A DNA stretch of 64,000 nt, from NCBI GenBank assembly GCA_041504365.1, contig CP167917.1, forward strand, positions 682,001 through 746,000. Direction: 5' to 3'. This DNA is from Dryocola sp. LX212. Lineage in GTDB: Bacteria > Pseudomonadota > Gammaproteobacteria > Enterobacterales > Enterobacteriaceae. Of this stretch, positions 7,041-17,937 are shown piece by piece; the first letter of the stretch is position 1; the number at the start of each line of letters is the position of its first letter. A model generated the notes under the pieces. That model saw only the letters and a list, made by a program, of their open reading frames with translations, searched no databases and was not told where the DNA came from. Position numbers and translations under genes: made by a program.

Positions 7041-7394
7041 TTTCGCGTCTGTCGTGACCAACTTTTGGGGTTCGCTGCTCTCGCCGCTTGATAGACCTTA
7101 TCTCGTTGTGACAACAGCACCCTGTCCTCACCTGTATGCCGCTGTAGCGGCGTCACATAACCTATGCCACTGTGCCGGTGCTCTTCGTTATACCAATGGG
7201 TAAACTTATCTACCCAGATCCGCGCTTCTTCCTGCGTTTTGAACGCCTGAAGAGGGCCACTGAGGAACATATTTCAACGTGCGGAACAACGACTCCACAT
7301 ACGCATTATCATTGCTCACACGCGGTCGGCTGTGTGAAGACGAGATATTCAGTTCTGCCAGCTTCACCTGCAGGGTCTGCGACTTCATTGACAC
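7041..7394 (-). pseudogene. Decayed IS3-family transposase, C-terminal fragment
   Basis: Read on the minus strand, two frames together give the end of an IS3-family OrfB. One frame (7206-7394) has RPRVSNDNAYVESLFRTLKY with the catalytic Glu; the other (7041-7270) has GPLQAFKTQEEARIWVDKF, WYNEEHRHSGI and YVTPLQRHTGED. They join near 7255-7275 by a frameshift. The N-terminal two thirds are gone and the C-terminal end is cut by the IS3 right end at 7039. It is a different branch of the family from the intact IS3. Confidence 0.88.
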
Positions 7395-7460
7395 TTACCG
7401 ATCGGCAATGAGCTTCGGCGGGTTTTTTTATTGTCCCCACTTCTTCAGAGTGTTCTGTAT

Positions 7461-7479
7461 TTTCCGCTGGAGGCGGAAA
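7461..7479 (+). other. Hairpin in the leader of the lipoprotein gene
   Basis: Inverted repeat with 7-bp arms TTTCCGC and GCGGAAA around a 5-base loop, 57 bases before the lipoprotein start. Upstream at 7424-7436 is GCGGGTTTTTTTATT, which looks like the right half of a terminator whose left half is missing at the edge of the island. Confidence 0.3.
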
Positions 7480-7536
7480 TTCCTGCTAAAGTTTTCAGGT
7501 ACATAGTGAGAAACGACGACAAACAGGGAGAGCAAC

Positions 7537-7770
7537 ATGCAAAACAAAATTCTGATGGCTTCCATCTTCGCTGCCGCAACGCTGTTTACCGTGGCCGGCT
7601 GTTCGTCTAATCAGGCGGTGAAAACGAGCGACGGCAAAACTATCGTCACCGACGGCAAACCGCAGGTAGATGACGACACGGGTCTGGTTTCCTATAAAAA
7701 TGCTGAAACCGGCAAGACCGAGCAGATCAACCGCGACCAGGTGAAGTCGATGGGCGAACTGGATAACTAA
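7537..7770 (+). CDS. YgdI/YgdR family small lipoprotein
   Basis: 77 residues with a lipoprotein signal peptide: positive MQNK, hydrophobic core, lipobox VAGC with the modified Cys near residue 22, then CSSNQ. The mature part (VKTSDGKTIVTDGKPQVDD, GLVSYKNAETGKTEQINRDQV) is the YgdI/YgdR domain (DUF903, an SH3-like fold). It should sit in the cell envelope, outer membrane by the +2 Ser rule. Function is not established. GGGAGAG upstream gives a good ribosome site. It stands alone, upstream of kefF. Confidence 0.88.
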   Translation: MQNKILMASIFAAATLFTVAGCSSNQAVKTSDGKTIVTDGKPQVDDDTGLVSYKNAETGKTEQINRDQVKSMGELDN

Positions 7771-7874
7771 TTCAGATTTTATCGCTTACCCCGTCAACAT
7801 TATTGACTATTAGCCCGTTGATTTACTGTCTACACTCTTTGAGAAAAGAAGGCAGTAAAACAACAGGCTAATTC

Positions 7875-8405
7875 ATGATTTTAATTATCTATGCGCACCC
7901 CTATCCCCGGCACTCTCACGCCAACCGAAAAATGATTGAACAGGCATCGCTGCTGCCCGATGTCGAAATCCGCTCTCTGTACGAACTCTATCCTGACTTC
8001 AATATTGATATCGCCGCTGAACAGGAGGCGCTAAGCCGTGCCGATCTGGTCATCTGGCAGCATCCGATGCAGTGGTACAGCATGCCGCCGCTGATGAAAT
8101 TGTGGATCGATAAAGTGCTTGCCCACGGCTGGGCCTATGGCCACGGTGGCAATGCGCTGCATGGCAAACATGTGATGTGGGCGGTGACCACCGGCGGAGG
8201 GGACGGCCATTTTGATTTAGGGGACCATCCCGGCTTTCAGGTGCTGGGCCAGCCGCTGCAGGCGACCGCACTCTATTGCGGCATGAACTGGCAGCCGGGC
8301 TTTGCCATTCATTTCACTTTTGTTTGCGATGAGAACACCCTTGAGGTGCAGGCCGAACAGTATAAGCAGCGGCTGACGGAATGGCGGGAGGCGAACCATG
8401 GATAG
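7875..8405 (+). CDS. kefF: Glutathione-regulated potassium efflux system ancillary protein KefF
   Basis: 176 residues, flavodoxin-like quinone oxidoreductase fold that binds FMN. It has the N-terminal [11 protein letters not shown] strand-loop, the central [20 protein letters not shown] motif and [12 protein letters not shown]. KefF is needed for full activity of the KefC channel and has NAD(P)H:quinone reductase activity, so it links efflux to electrophile detoxification. The 3' end overlaps kefC by 8 bases, which indicates an operon. Length and sequence match the E. coli protein across its whole length. Confidence 0.97.
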   Translation: MILIIYAHPYPRHSHANRKMIEQASLLPDVEIRSLYELYPDFNIDIAAEQEALSRADLVIWQHPMQWYSMPPLMKLWIDKVLAHGWAYGHGGNALHGKHVMWAVTTGGGDGHFDLGDHPGFQVLGQPLQATALYCGMNWQPGFAIHFTFVCDENTLEVQAEQYKQRLTEWREANHG

Positions 8406-10257
8406 CCACAGCATGATTCAGGTACTTATTTACCTCGGTGCCGCCGCGCTAATCGTCCCTGTCGCCGTGCGGCTGGGGTTAGGTTCGGTGCTTGGCTACC
8501 TGATTGCGGGCTGCATTATTGGGCCGTGGGGGCTGCGGCTGGTCACGGACGCCGGGACAATTATGCACTTTGCGGAAATCGGCGTGGTGCTGATGCTGTT
8601 TGTTATCGGTCTTGAGCTTGATCCGCGTAGACTCTGGACGCTGCGCGCCTCGGTGTTTGGCGGCGGCGCGTTACAAATGATCGCCTGCGGAGTTTTCCTC
8701 GGGCTGTTCTGCATGCTGATGGGGCTCGGCTTGCAGGTTGCGATGCTGATAGGCCTGACCCTTGCGCTATCGTCCACAGCGATCGCCATGCAGGCGATGA
8801 ACGAACGTAATCTGACGCTTTCCGTCATGGGGCGCGGCGCCTTCGCCGTATTGTTGTTTCAGGATATCGCCGCCATTCCGCTGGTGGCGATGATCCCCCT
8901 GCTGGCAACCAGCGGGGCGACCACCACGCTTGCCGCTTTTTCTATATCAGCCTTAAAGGTGGTCGGCGCGCTGGCGTTGGTGGTGGTTCTGGGGCGCTAC
9001 GTGACTCGCCCGGTTCTGCGCTTTGTGGCCCGCTCCGGCCTGCGCGAAGTTTTCAGCGCAGTGGCACTCTTTCTCGTATTTGGCTTCGGGTTATTGCTTG
9101 AAGAGGCGGGGCTATCCATGGCGATGGGAGCATTTCTGGCGGGCGTGCTGCTGGCAAGCTCCGAATATCGCCACGCGCTGGAAAGCGATATCGAACCGTT
9201 TAAGGGCCTGCTGCTCGGCCTGTTCTTTATCGGCGTCGGCATGTCGATAGATTTCGGTACGTTGATGGATAATCCGTTGCGCATCATTACGCTGCTGATG
9301 GGCTTCCTGGTGATTAAATGTCTGATGCTGTGGCTCGTCGCGAAAACCCTGAGGGTGCCGCGCAGGCAGCGACGCTGGTTTGCCGTGCTGCTGGGGCAGG
9401 GCAGCGAATTTGCCTTTGTGATTTTCGGCACCGCCAGAATGGCGGAGGTGCTTGACGACGGCTGGTCAAAATCCCTGACGCTGGCGGTTGCGCTGTCAAT
9501 GGCGGCTACGCCGCTGCTGTTGGTGCTGCTCAGCCGCATGGAAAAATCGGGCAAAGAGCAGGCCCGCGAAGCGGATGAAATTGATGAAGAGCAGCCGCGG
9601 GTGATTATTGCGGGCTTCGGCCGCTTCGGGCAAATCGCCGGGCGCCTGCTGCTGACCAGCGGAGTGAAAATGGTGGTGCTCGATCACGACCCGGACCATA
9701 TCGAAACGCTGCGCAAATTTGGCACCAAGGTGTTTTATGGCGATGCGACGCGGGTCGATCTGCTGGAATCAGCGGGTGCGGCAAAAGCCGAGGTGCTGAT
9801 CAACGCCATTGACGATCCCGAGGCCAACCTTCAGCTCTCTGAAATGGTGCAGGAACACTTCCCGAATCTGCGGGTTATCGCCAGGGCGCGCGACCTCGAT
9901 CACTTTATTCGTCTGCGCCAGGCGGGTGTTGAACAGCCGGAGCGTGAAACCTTCGAAAGCTCGCTGAAAGTTGGGCGGCGCGCGCTTGAGGCGCTGGGCG
10001 TTGGCAGCTATGAGGCCCGTGAACGTGCCGATCACTTCCGTCGCTTCAATACCCAGATGGTGGAAGAGATGGTGATTGCCGCAGATATGCCCGCACGGGC
10101 GGACGTGCTTAAACGTACCAGCGCGATGCTGACGGAGGTCATTAACGAAGACCGCGCCCATCTCAACGTGATTCAGCGACACGGCTGGCAGGGCACGGAA
10201 GAGGGCGTTCACAGCGGCAGGCTTGCGGACGAACCACCGGCGAAACCGGAAGAGTGA
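8398..10257 (+). CDS. kefC: Glutathione-gated potassium/proton antiporter KefC
   Basis: 619 residues (E. coli 620). The first 380 residues are a CPA2 sodium/proton-exchanger-type domain with about 12 hydrophobic segments (for example [45 protein letters not shown]). A cytoplasmic RCK/KTN domain follows from about residue 400 with the Rossmann motif [10 protein letters not shown], which binds glutathione and its adducts. KefC sits in the inner membrane, is held closed by glutathione and opens with glutathione-electrophile adducts to acidify the cytoplasm. Overlap with kefF supports co-translation. Confidence 0.97.
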   Translation: MDSHSMIQVLIYLGAAALIVPVAVRLGLGSVLGYLIAGCIIGPWGLRLVTDAGTIMHFAEIGVVLMLFVIGLELDPRRLWTLRASVFGGGALQMIACGVFLGLFCMLMGLGLQVAMLIGLTLALSSTAIAMQAMNERNLTLSVMGRGAFAVLLFQDIAAIPLVAMIPLLATSGATTTLAAFSISALKVVGALALVVVLGRYVTRPVLRFVARSGLREVFSAVALFLVFGFGLLLEEAGLSMAMGAFLAGVLLASSEYRHALESDIEPFKGLLLGLFFIGVGMSIDFGTLMDNPLRIITLLMGFLVIKCLMLWLVAKTLRVPRRQRRWFAVLLGQGSEFAFVIFGTARMAEVLDDGWSKSLTLAVALSMAATPLLLVLLSRMEKSGKEQAREADEIDEEQPRVIIAGFGRFGQIAGRLLLTSGVKMVVLDHDPDHIETLRKFGTKVFYGDATRVDLLESAGAAKAEVLINAIDDPEANLQLSEMVQEHFPNLRVIARARDLDHFIRLRQAGVEQPERETFESSLKVGRRALEALGVGSYEARERADHFRRFNTQMVEEMVIAADMPARADVLKRTSAMLTEVINEDRAHLNVIQRHGWQGTEEGVHSGRLADEPPAKPEE

Positions 10258-10368
10258 TATTGCGCCCAAATAGCGCTAACTCATTGTTCGCGCTGGCCCC
10301 CTCTGCTAACGGAAGAGGTTACTGCTTTGCAGAACAAAAAAATTTCTTCCGGCAGGGGGATCGGGCAG

Positions 10369-10397
10369 TCGACGAAAGATTGCGCTTTCCGTATAGT
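10369..10397 (+). promoter_or_regulatory. folA promoter
   Basis: TATAGT at 10392-10397 with TCGACG at 10369-10374, spacing 17. The same context (CGTATAGTGGC, then GGCAATTTTTT) is found in front of E. coli folA as I remember it. The start codon is 36 bases after the -10 box. Confidence 0.65.
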
Positions 10398-10432
10398 GGC
10401 GGCAATTTTTTCACCACCCTTGGGTTAATAGA

Positions 10433-10912
10433 ATGATCAGTCTGATTGCTGCATTAGCGGTAGATCGCGTTATAGGCATGGAAAACGCCATGCCCTGGGA
10501 CATACCTGCCGATCTGGCCTGGTTTAAACGTAACACGTTAAATAAACCGGTCGTGATGGGACGTCTGACCTGGGAATCTATCGGCCGTCCGCTGCCTGGC
10601 CGTAAAAATATTGTCATCAGCAGTAAGCCGGGCACCGACGACCGGGTTGTGTGGGTCAGCTCGGTTGAGGACGCTATCAGCGCCTGCGGCGACGCCGAAG
10701 AGGTGATGGTGATCGGCGGTGGCCGCGTTTACGAACAGTTCCTGCCGAAAGCGCAGCGCCTGTATCTGACGCACATTGATGCGGAAGTCGAAGGGGATAC
10801 GCACTTCCCGGATTACGATCCGGACGAGTGGCAGTCAACGTTCAGCGAATTCCACGATGCCGACGAGCAAAACTCGCACGGCTACTGTTTTGAAATTCTG
10901 GAACGTCGCTAA
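10433..10912 (+). CDS. folA: Dihydrofolate reductase
   Basis: 159 residues, the chromosomal trimethoprim target, which reduces dihydrofolate to tetrahydrofolate with NADPH. Active-site residues are present: Met20-Pro-Trp22, Asp27 in PADLAWFK, Arg57 in RPLPGR, and the IGGGRVYEQ nucleotide-binding loop near residues 94-102. Residue 45 is Leu where E. coli has His (MGRHTWES); this position touches NADPH, and I regard the change as lineage variation rather than a resistance allele. None of the known E. coli resistance positions I can check by eye (Pro21, Ala26, Asp27, Leu28) is altered. Confidence 0.98.
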   Translation: MISLIAALAVDRVIGMENAMPWDIPADLAWFKRNTLNKPVVMGRLTWESIGRPLPGRKNIVISSKPGTDDRVVWVSSVEDAISACGDAEEVMVIGGGRVYEQFLPKAQRLYLTHIDAEVEGDTHFPDYDPDEWQSTFSEFHDADEQNSHGYCFEILERR

Positions 10913-10935
10913 AACGGAAATCTGGAGCGGTTGTT

Positions 10936-10986
10936 GTGTCGGATGACGCTACGCTTATCCGACCTACGACTGCTTATCCGACCAAC
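10936..10986. repeat. REP-like palindromic element between folA and apaH
   Basis: GTCGGATGACGCTACGCTTA followed by TCCGACCTAC has the layout of an enterobacterial REP/PU unit, with a second partial unit (CTGCTTATCCGACC) after it. It lies between two convergent genes, as REP elements usually do. Confidence 0.7.
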
Positions 10987-10988
10987 GT

Positions 10989-11018
10989 AAAAAAACCCGG
11001 TTTTCACCGGGTTTTTTT
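10989..11018. terminator. Bidirectional terminator between folA and apaH
   Basis: AAAAAACCCGG and CCGGGTTTTTTT arms around the loop TTTTCA, with T runs on both strands. It can end folA transcription on the plus strand and apaH transcription on the minus strand; the apaH stop codon overlaps its right edge. Confidence 0.92.
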
Positions 11019-11868
11019 ATGAGGCTATTGCGGTATCACCGCCGCCAACGTCGGCTTTACGGTTTGAGGGCTGCACAAAATACGCTTTATCTTCCCAGCG
11101 CAGACAGGTTAAATCCCCGCCCCAGCAGCAGCCGGTATCCAGCCCGAAGATCCCCTCCGGCGTCCCTTTTCCTTCAAGCGAAGCCCAATGGCCGAAGACT
11201 ACAGAATAGGCGGCGGTAACCGGACCGGGAATCGCAAACCACGGCTTGAGCGGCGCAGGCGCGCTTTCCGGCGTATCTTTGCAGTACATGTCCAGTTGGC
11301 CGTTCGGGAAGCAGTAACGCATACGGGTCAGGGAGTTGGTGATGAACCGCAAACGCGCAAGCCCCGACAGCTCCGGAGACCAGTTGTTCGGCATATCACC
11401 GTACATGGCGTCCAGGAACAGCGGATAGCTGTCGCTCGACAGTACGGCTTCGACATCGCGGGCGCAGGCTATTGCGGTGTCGATATCCCACTGCGGAGTA
11501 ATACCCGCGTGGGCCATCACCAGCATTTTTTCGTTATCCACCTGGACTAGCGGCTGGCGGCGCAGCCAGTTCAGCAGCTCGTCAACGTCCGGAGCTTCAA
11601 GCAGTTGCGAAACGCGGTCTTTCGGCTTGTTCCGGCTAATGCCTGCATACACCGCCAGCAGGTGCAGGTCATGATTGCCGAGCACCAGGCGCACGCTGTC
11701 GCCCAAGCCGCGCACGTAGCGCAGGACTTCAAGCGAACCGGGGCCGCGCGCGACTAAATCGCCCGTCAGCCATAAAGTATCTTTGCCAGGCGTAAATTCA
11801 ACCTGTTGCAGCAGGGCGATAAGTTCATCGTAACAGCCGTGAACATCGCCAATCAGGTATGTTGACAT
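11017..11868 (-). CDS. apaH: Diadenosine tetraphosphatase (symmetrical)
   Basis: 283 residues. Metallophosphatase motifs are in order: GDVHGC at residues 7-12, GDLVARGP near 37-44, GNHDLH near 64-69, and HAGI near 120. It hydrolyses Ap4A and related dinucleotides to two ADP, and in E. coli it also removes NpnN caps from RNA. The frame is open for 60 codons upstream, but that extension runs through apaG and has no family match; ATG at 11868 gives the E. coli start [11 protein letters not shown]. It is the last gene of the lptD-surA-pdxA-rsmA-apaG-apaH operon, 4 bases after apaG. Confidence 0.97.
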   Translation of the reverse strand: MSTYLIGDVHGCYDELIALLQQVEFTPGKDTLWLTGDLVARGPGSLEVLRYVRGLGDSVRLVLGNHDLHLLAVYAGISRNKPKDRVSQLLEAPDVDELLNWLRRQPLVQVDNEKMLVMAHAGITPQWDIDTAIACARDVEAVLSSDSYPLFLDAMYGDMPNNWSPELSGLARLRFITNSLTRMRYCFPNGQLDMYCKDTPESAPAPLKPWFAIPGPVTAAYSVVFGHWASLEGKGTPEGIFGLDTGCCWGGDLTCLRWEDKAYFVQPSNRKADVGGGDTAIAS

Positions 11869-11872
11869 CGTA

Positions 11873-12250
11873 TCAGTGAATGAAGGCTGGAATGGCCAGA
11901 CGGAAGACGGGAATAGCGACGCGGAATGCCTCGCCCTGAGAATCGACCATTTCATAATGGCCTTGCATGGTGCCCAGCGGCGTTTCAAGCACAGCACCGC
12001 TGGTATAGCTATATTCGTTGCCCGGCTCGATGTGCGGCTGAACGCCAATCACGCCTTCGCCCTGCACTTCGGTTTCGTGACCGTTGCCGTTAGTGATTAG
12101 CCAGTAACGACCCAGAAGCTGCACCGGTGTTCGCCCCAGGTTTCGGATGGTTACGGTATAAGCAAAGACGAAACGTTCGTTCTCCGGGGAGGACTGGGAT
12201 TCGATATAGACGCTTTGTACCTGAACGCATACGCGGGGCGAATTCAACAT
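11873..12250 (-). CDS. apaG: ApaG domain protein
   Basis: 125 residues, identical in length to E. coli ApaG and alignable throughout (for example [50 protein letters not shown]). It has an immunoglobulin-like beta fold with a glycine-rich [12 protein letters not shown] loop. The cellular role is not settled; it belongs to the cobalt/magnesium-related ApaG family and is encoded between rsmA (2-base gap) and apaH (4-base gap), with which it is co-transcribed. Confidence 0.96.
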   Translation of the reverse strand: MLNSPRVCVQVQSVYIESQSSPENERFVFAYTVTIRNLGRTPVQLLGRYWLITNGNGHETEVQGEGVIGVQPHIEPGNEYSYTSGAVLETPLGTMQGHYEMVDSQGEAFRVAIPVFRLAIPAFIH

Positions 12251-12252
12251 CG

Positions 12253-13074
12253 TTAACTCTCCTGCGGCTGAGGATGTTCAGCCAGATAGTTTGCCAGCTG
12301 GCAATACTGGGCGACTGAGATGTTCTCAGCGCGGAGGGTCGCGTCGACGCCCAGCTCTGCCATTACCTCAGCGCTAAACAGATGGCCAAGGCTGTTGCGA
12401 ATCGTTTTGCGGCGCTTGTTAAAGGCCTCAGTCGTGATGCGGCTTAACACGCGCAGCTCTTTGACCGGATGCGGGATGGTGGCATGAGGCACCAGGCGCA
12501 CCACGGCGGAATCCACTTTCGGCGCAGGCGTAAAGGCCGTTGGCGGCACTTCCAGCACCGGGATCACGTTGCAATAATATTGCGCCATCACTGATAAACG
12601 ACCATACGCTTTACTGTTTGGTCCTGCAACCAGACGGTTGACCACCTCTTTTTGCAGCATGAAGTGCATGTCCGCAATGGCATCAGTATAGCTAAAGAGA
12701 TGGAACATCAACGGCGTAGAGATGTTGTACGGCAGGTTACCGAACACGCGCAGCGGCTGGCCGATTTTCTTCGACAGCTCCGCGAAGTCCATGGTCATGG
12801 CATCCTGCTGATAAATAGTCAGCTTCGGTGCGAGAAACGGATGCGTTTGCAGACGGGCCGCCAGATCGCGGTCGAGTTCGATAACGGTCATTTCGTCCAG
12901 GCGTTCACCCACAGGCTCGGTTAATGCACCGAGGCCGGGGCCAATTTCAACCATCGCCTGGCCTTTCTGCGGATTTATAGCGGAGACAATACTGTCGATA
13001 ACGAACTGGTCATTAAGGAAGTTTTGTCCAAAACGTTTACGGGCTAAGTGGCCCTGGTGGACGCGAGTATTCAT
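12253..13074 (-). CDS. rsmA: 16S rRNA dimethyladenosine transferase RsmA (KsgA)
   Basis: 273 residues. S-adenosylmethionine-binding motif I is [13 protein letters not shown] near residues 42-54 after the family start [10 protein letters not shown]; the catalytic motif NLPYNIS lies near residue 115. The enzyme dimethylates A1518 and A1519 in helix 45 of 16S rRNA during late 30S maturation; its loss gives kasugamycin resistance. The start codon overlaps the stop of pdxA by 4 bases (ATGA type), so the two are translationally coupled. Confidence 0.98.
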   Translation of the reverse strand: MNTRVHQGHLARKRFGQNFLNDQFVIDSIVSAINPQKGQAMVEIGPGLGALTEPVGERLDEMTVIELDRDLAARLQTHPFLAPKLTIYQQDAMTMDFAELSKKIGQPLRVFGNLPYNISTPLMFHLFSYTDAIADMHFMLQKEVVNRLVAGPNSKAYGRLSVMAQYYCNVIPVLEVPPTAFTPAPKVDSAVVRLVPHATIPHPVKELRVLSRITTEAFNKRRKTIRNSLGHLFSAEVMAELGVDATLRAENISVAQYCQLANYLAEHPQPQES

Positions 13075-14060
13075 TGAGTATTTGTAATCATTTTGATGGC
13101 GAGATTAAGCGCCGTAGTAAAACTGCCGACATCGGCTTTCCCCTGGCCTGCCAGCTCTAGCGCTGTGCCATGGTCAACCGAAGTGCGGATAAAAGGTAAG
13201 CCTAACGAGATATTCACCGCGCGACCAAAGCCCTGATATTTCAGAACCGGTAATCCCTGGTCGTGATACATCGCCAGTACTGCATCGGCGTGGTTGAGAT
13301 ACTTTGGCTGAAAGAGTGTATCAGCAGGCAGCGGACCGGACAGATTCATACCCAGCGCGCGCATCTCGTTTAGTACCGGGATTATCGTATCGATCTCTTC
13401 CGTGCCCATGTGTCCGCCTTCCCCTGCATGAGGGTTCAGGCCGCACACCAGAACGTGAGGCTGCGGAATACCAAACCTGGTTTGCAGGTCATGATACAGG
13501 ATGGTGATTATCTGGCGTAATAAATCTGGCGTAATTGCCTCAGAAATGGCTTTCAGCGGCAAATGCGTGGTTGCAAGCGCTACGCGAAGTTCTTCGGTTG
13601 CGAGCATCATCACAACTTTTTCGCTGTCTGAGCGCGCTTCAAAGAACTCGGTATGACCGATAAACGGAATACCCGCATCGTTGATGATGCCCTTGTGAAC
13701 CGGCCCGGTAATCAGTGCGGCAAATTCGCCGCTTGTGCAACCGTCACAGGCGCGGGCGAGCGTTTCGACAACATAGAGGCTGTTGCGGACATCAAGCTGG
13801 CCTGGTACCACTGGAGCATGCAAAGCAACGGGCAGAATCGTTAGCGTACCTGCTGCCTGTGGCTGTGGTGCCTGGTCGGGCTGGTAAGGAATCAGGGTCA
13901 ACGGGAGGTTCAGCGTGGCGGCTCGTTCGAGCAGTAATTCAGGGGAGGCGCAGACGACCAGTTCAACGGGCCAGTCGCGGCCTGCCAGCGCGATAGCCAG
14001 GTCGGGACCAATCCCGGCGGGTTCGCCGGGAGTGATGGTCACACGGGCAATATTAGCCAT
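13071..14060 (-). CDS. pdxA: 4-hydroxythreonine-4-phosphate dehydrogenase
   Basis: 329 residues. PdxA oxidises 4-phosphohydroxy-L-threonine with NAD in pyridoxal 5'-phosphate synthesis; the product is used by PdxJ. Family motifs are present: [13 protein letters not shown] at the N terminus, [30 protein letters not shown], and [13 protein letters not shown], which carry the His residues of the divalent-metal site. The start overlaps surA by 8 bases and the end overlaps rsmA by 4. Confidence 0.98.
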   Translation of the reverse strand: MANIARVTITPGEPAGIGPDLAIALAGRDWPVELVVCASPELLLERAATLNLPLTLIPYQPDQAPQPQAAGTLTILPVALHAPVVPGQLDVRNSLYVVETLARACDGCTSGEFAALITGPVHKGIINDAGIPFIGHTEFFEARSDSEKVVMMLATEELRVALATTHLPLKAISEAITPDLLRQIITILYHDLQTRFGIPQPHVLVCGLNPHAGEGGHMGTEEIDTIIPVLNEMRALGMNLSGPLPADTLFQPKYLNHADAVLAMYHDQGLPVLKYQGFGRAVNISLGLPFIRTSVDHGTALELAGQGKADVGSFTTALNLAIKMITNTQ

Positions 14061-15345
14061 TGCTGCCGATAATCTTCACGTAAGCGCTGGCACGCTGTTC
14101 CTGCATCCAGGTCTGCGCTTCTTCAGAGAACTTACGGTTAAACAGCATGCGATAAGCACGATCTTTCTGCGCCGCGTCGGTTTTATCCACTTTGCGAGTA
14201 TCCAGCAGCTCGATTAAGTGCCAGCCGAAGGAGGAGTGCACCGGCTCGCTGGTCTGGCCCTTATTCAGCTTCATGATTGCGTCGCGGAAGGCCGGATCGT
14301 AGATGTCCGGAGAAGCCCAGCCCAAATCGCCGCCCTGGTTGGCTGAACCAGGATCGTCAGAGAACTCTTTTGCGGCTTTTTCGAAGGTGATTTTACCACT
14401 CTTGATGTCGGCTGCGATTTGCTCAAGCTTCTGGCGCGCCTGCTGATCGGTCATGATCGGTGATGGCTTAAGCAGGATGTGACGTGCGTGAACTTCAGTC
14501 ACAGAGATGCTCTGGGTCTGACCGCGCAGATCGTTAACCTTCAGGATATGGAAACCGACGCCGGAACGAACGGGACCAATAACGTCGCCTTTCTTCGCGG
14601 TAGCCAGCGCCTGAGCGAAGATGGACGGCAGTTCCTGGAGACGGCCCCAGCCCATCTGGCCGCCCTTCAGCGCCTGCTGATCGGCAGAATAGGTGATAGC
14701 AAGCTTGCCGAAGTCCGCACCGCTTTGTGCCTGGGAAACAATGTCACGCGCCTGTTTTTCCGCATCGTCAACCTGAGCGGAGGTTGGGTTTTCCGGCAGG
14801 GCAATCAGGATGTGGCTCAGGTTCAGCTCGGTGCTGCTGTCGTTCTGGCTACCAACCTGCTGCGCCAGCGAGTCCACTTCCTGAGGCAGGATGGTGACGC
14901 GACGACGCACTTCGTTGTTACGCACTTCCGAAATAGTCATCTCTTTACGGATCTGGCTACGGTAAGTATTGTAGTTGATGCCGTCATAGGCCAGACGGCT
15001 GCGCATCTGATCCATACTCATTTTGTTCTGCGCGGCAATATCCGCAATCGCTTTATCAAGCTGCTCGTCGGTAATCTTTACGCCCATTTTGGTGCCCATC
15101 TGCAGGACGATTTGGTCCATGATCAGGCGTTCCAGAATCTGGTGGCGCAGCGCGTTGTCATCAGGTAACTGCTGACCGGCCTGCTGAGCGTTAAGTTTTA
15201 CCGATTGCATCAAGCCATCGACATCGCTTTCCAGAACTACACCGTTGTTTACAACGGCTGCTACTTTGTCGACCACTTGTGGCGCTGCGAAGGCAGTGTT
15301 CGCCACCAGGGCGACACCGAGAAGCAGCGTTCTCCAGTTCTTCAT
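14053..15345 (-). CDS. surA: Periplasmic peptidyl-prolyl isomerase and outer-membrane protein chaperone SurA
   Basis: 430 residues (E. coli 428). Signal peptide [20 protein letters not shown] with cleavage before APQVVDK. The N-terminal chaperone region runs to about residue 170, then two parvulin-type PPIase domains follow: the first near 175-275 ([26 protein letters not shown]), the second near 285-385 ([22 protein letters not shown]). SurA escorts unfolded outer-membrane proteins, including LptD, to the BAM complex. The frame is open 9 codons upstream, but ATG 15345 gives a proper signal peptide. Encoded right after lptD. Confidence 0.98.
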   Translation of the reverse strand: MKNWRTLLLGVALVANTAFAAPQVVDKVAAVVNNGVVLESDVDGLMQSVKLNAQQAGQQLPDDNALRHQILERLIMDQIVLQMGTKMGVKITDEQLDKAIADIAAQNKMSMDQMRSRLAYDGINYNTYRSQIRKEMTISEVRNNEVRRRVTILPQEVDSLAQQVGSQNDSSTELNLSHILIALPENPTSAQVDDAEKQARDIVSQAQSGADFGKLAITYSADQQALKGGQMGWGRLQELPSIFAQALATAKKGDVIGPVRSGVGFHILKVNDLRGQTQSISVTEVHARHILLKPSPIMTDQQARQKLEQIAADIKSGKITFEKAAKEFSDDPGSANQGGDLGWASPDIYDPAFRDAIMKLNKGQTSEPVHSSFGWHLIELLDTRKVDKTDAAQKDRAYRMLFNRKFSEEAQTWMQEQRASAYVKIIGSNG

Positions 15346-15400
15346 ACTTTTTCCATTTTTACTTAGCCGCAATGCGGATTACGTTTTCAGTCAAAGTGAA

Positions 15401-17755
15401 TTACATCGAGCTCTGATACGGCAGGATGTTGGAACGCAACATCTGCTGTGTGCCCAGGCCATAGTTAGAGCTCAGGCCACGTAACTCGATGTTAAAGCCA
15501 AACACGTTGTCGTATTTGCTTTCATCGTTTTCCCAGCCGTTGATTTTGCGCTCGTAGCCAACACGAATCGCATAGCAGCAGGAGTTATACTGCACGGCCA
15601 GCATGGAATCGGCCGCCTGCTTCGCGTTGGTGTCGTAGTAATATGCTCCTACCACGGACCAGCGATCGACGATCGGCCAGCTTGCTGTCATACCAACCTG
15701 AGAAATACCTTCTTTATACTGCTCTGTCGTCGCGAAGCTTGGCAGCGTGGCCTGAATGTATTCCGGGCTGGCATAACGGTAGTTCAACTGCACCAGGCGG
15801 TCGTTATCGCGCCGGTATTCGACGGTACCGTTACCGGTTGCCACGTTTGCCAGACGCGCATCATATTGAACGCCGCCGCGCAAACCCCAGCGGTCGGTCA
15901 TACGCCAGTAGGTATCGCCAGCCCAGATAACGGAGCCGGTGTCCTTGTCTTTTTCCCAGTTGATGTTGTCATCCCCGGTACGGGACTGGGTAAAGTAGTA
16001 GATTTGACCTACGGATACGTTAAAACGTTCAACGGATGCGTCATCATAAATACGCGTCGTGACGCCGGTAGTAACCTGGTTCGCAGAAGCGATGCGGTCA
16101 AGACCACCATAGGTCCTGTCGCGGAACAGGCCGCTGTAGTCCGACTGCAGTAAAGATGAGTCGTAGTTGTTAATGGAGCTCTGGTCACGGTACGGGACAT
16201 ACAGGTACTGCACGCGTGGTTCCAGGGTTTGCGACCAGCCTGCTGCGGAGTCCATATCCCGGTCAAAGATAAGCTTACCGTCAACCTTAAACTGCGGCAT
16301 GGTGCGGTTCACTGAGCTTTTGTATTTACTGTTCGGATCGACGTTTTCTTTATATTTATCGAGGTTATCCTGTTGATAATGCGTTGCCAGCAGTTTTGCT
16401 TCGGTATTCAGGCTTGCCCAGCCGTTAGAAAGCGGCAGGCTGATGGTTGGCTCGATATGCAGACGCGTGGCTTCCGGCATATTGTCGTTCACGTTGGTGA
16501 ACTTTACGGCCTGGCCATAAATGCGGGTATCAAAAGGACCCACATCGTTCTGATAGAAGTTCATGTCCAACTGAGGCTGAGCAGCGTACGAGTTTCTGCC
16601 TCGCTGAGATTCAAACACCTGGAATTGTTTGGTGGACAGCGTTGCGTCAAAGTTTTCAATCGCGTAGCCGACGCTGAATTTTTGCGTGGCGTAACCGTCG
16701 GTACTGGAGCCGTACGCAGAGTCGAAGTCGTTGAAATACTTATCGTCGCTGACTTTGGTGTAGTCGACATTGAAGCGCCACACCTGGTCCAGCACGCCGC
16801 CGTGGTTCCAGTAGAACAGCCAGCGGTGGCCATCATCATCAGGTTTTACGCCGGGTTCATTCTTGTATTCATCGTCTGAGCCCAGGTAGTCAAACTCCAT
16901 CACGCCCGCGCCGGCTACGGTCAGGTAGCGGAATTCGTTCTGCCACTGAATGCCACGCTCTTCCATATAGTTTGGCGTAATGGTGGCATCAAAGTTTGGC
17001 GCAATGTTCCAGTAATACGGCAGCGTAAATTCAAGGCCGTTATTGGAGCTGTATTTGGCGTTAGGCATCAGGAAGCCGGAACGGCGCTTGTCGCCGATCG
17101 GTAGCTGTAAATAGGGGCTGTAAAACACCGGGACCGGGCCGAGTTTGAAGCGCGCATTCCAGATTTCCGCGACCTCTTCTTCCCTGTCCTGAATAACGGT
17201 GCTACCCACCACGCTCCAGGTATTGGAACCCGGCAGACAGGAGGTAAAAGTCCCGTTCTCTAAAATGGTGTAGCGGTTGTTTTCGCGCTGTTTCATCAGG
17301 TTTGCAGTACCGCGTCCCTGGCGGTCAACCATCTGGTAATTGCCGTCCCAGACGTTGGTATCTTTGGTGTTCAGGTTTGACCAGGCTTTAGGGCCTTTGA
17401 GGATCACCTGATTATCGTCGTAATGAACGTTGCCCAGCGCATCAACAGTGCGCACCGGGTCGGGCTGGCCATCAACTTGTTTCTGGTGCAGCTGGACTTC
17501 ATCTGATTGCAGACGACTATTGCCCTGCTGAATATCTACGTTGCCGGTGAACACCGCGTTGTCGGGATAATCCCCTTTTGCGTGGTCAGCATTAATCGTA
17601 ACCGGAAGGTTATTAGTGTCGCCTTCGATCAACGGGCGATTATAGCTTGGTACGCCCAGCATACACTGCGAGGCGAGATCGGCAGCCATACCTTGTTGGC
17701 TATAAAGCGCTGCGCCAATCAGGGTGGCCAGCAAGGTGGGAATACGTTTTTTCAT
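15401..17755 (-). CDS. lptD: LPS-assembly outer-membrane protein LptD
   Basis: 784 residues, as in E. coli. Signal peptide [20 protein letters not shown] up to GMAADL, a periplasmic LptA-like jellyroll (about 30-220) and a C-terminal barrel rich in aromatic alternating strands. The four Cys residues needed for the disulphide network are visible: Cys31, Cys173 (FTSCLPGSN), and the pair in [12 protein letters not shown]. With LptE it places lipopolysaccharide in the outer leaflet. I chose ATG 17755, nine codons inside the longest frame, because of the signal peptide. First gene of the operon leading to apaH; divergent from djlA across 182 bases. Confidence 0.98.
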   Translation of the reverse strand: MKKRIPTLLATLIGAALYSQQGMAADLASQCMLGVPSYNRPLIEGDTNNLPVTINADHAKGDYPDNAVFTGNVDIQQGNSRLQSDEVQLHQKQVDGQPDPVRTVDALGNVHYDDNQVILKGPKAWSNLNTKDTNVWDGNYQMVDRQGRGTANLMKQRENNRYTILENGTFTSCLPGSNTWSVVGSTVIQDREEEVAEIWNARFKLGPVPVFYSPYLQLPIGDKRRSGFLMPNAKYSSNNGLEFTLPYYWNIAPNFDATITPNYMEERGIQWQNEFRYLTVAGAGVMEFDYLGSDDEYKNEPGVKPDDDGHRWLFYWNHGGVLDQVWRFNVDYTKVSDDKYFNDFDSAYGSSTDGYATQKFSVGYAIENFDATLSTKQFQVFESQRGRNSYAAQPQLDMNFYQNDVGPFDTRIYGQAVKFTNVNDNMPEATRLHIEPTISLPLSNGWASLNTEAKLLATHYQQDNLDKYKENVDPNSKYKSSVNRTMPQFKVDGKLIFDRDMDSAAGWSQTLEPRVQYLYVPYRDQSSINNYDSSLLQSDYSGLFRDRTYGGLDRIASANQVTTGVTTRIYDDASVERFNVSVGQIYYFTQSRTGDDNINWEKDKDTGSVIWAGDTYWRMTDRWGLRGGVQYDARLANVATGNGTVEYRRDNDRLVQLNYRYASPEYIQATLPSFATTEQYKEGISQVGMTASWPIVDRWSVVGAYYYDTNAKQAADSMLAVQYNSCCYAIRVGYERKINGWENDESKYDNVFGFNIELRGLSSNYGLGTQQMLRSNILPYQSSM

Positions 17756-17937
17756 ACGTGTTATTCGTTGTTCCATCATCAATGGCTTAGCGCGGCAAAC
17801 GGTCAGAGACTAACTTACTCATCATCGCAGCGCTAGTGTTAATCCTGTCCGTTGTGCAGTCTGCTGTTAGGCACCGCTATCAATGACGGGTATGATAAAG
17901 CAAATTCTAGCCGACAGCATGACGATTTGGGGAGTAT

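Noticed and set aside
7424..7436. GCGGGTTTTTTTATT as an intact terminator
   Set aside because: The left arm needed for a stable stem is missing; at most a 4-bp stem can form, so it is only a possible remnant.
571..7536. Possible T6SS structural genes or a vgrG in the island
   Set aside because: None are present; only the PAAR-type effectors and small genes are found, so secretion machinery must lie elsewhere if it is used.
11869..12048. 60-residue N-terminal extension of ApaH
   Set aside because: The extension runs antisense-free but inside apaG in another frame and lacks similarity to ApaH; ATG 11868 gives the standard start.
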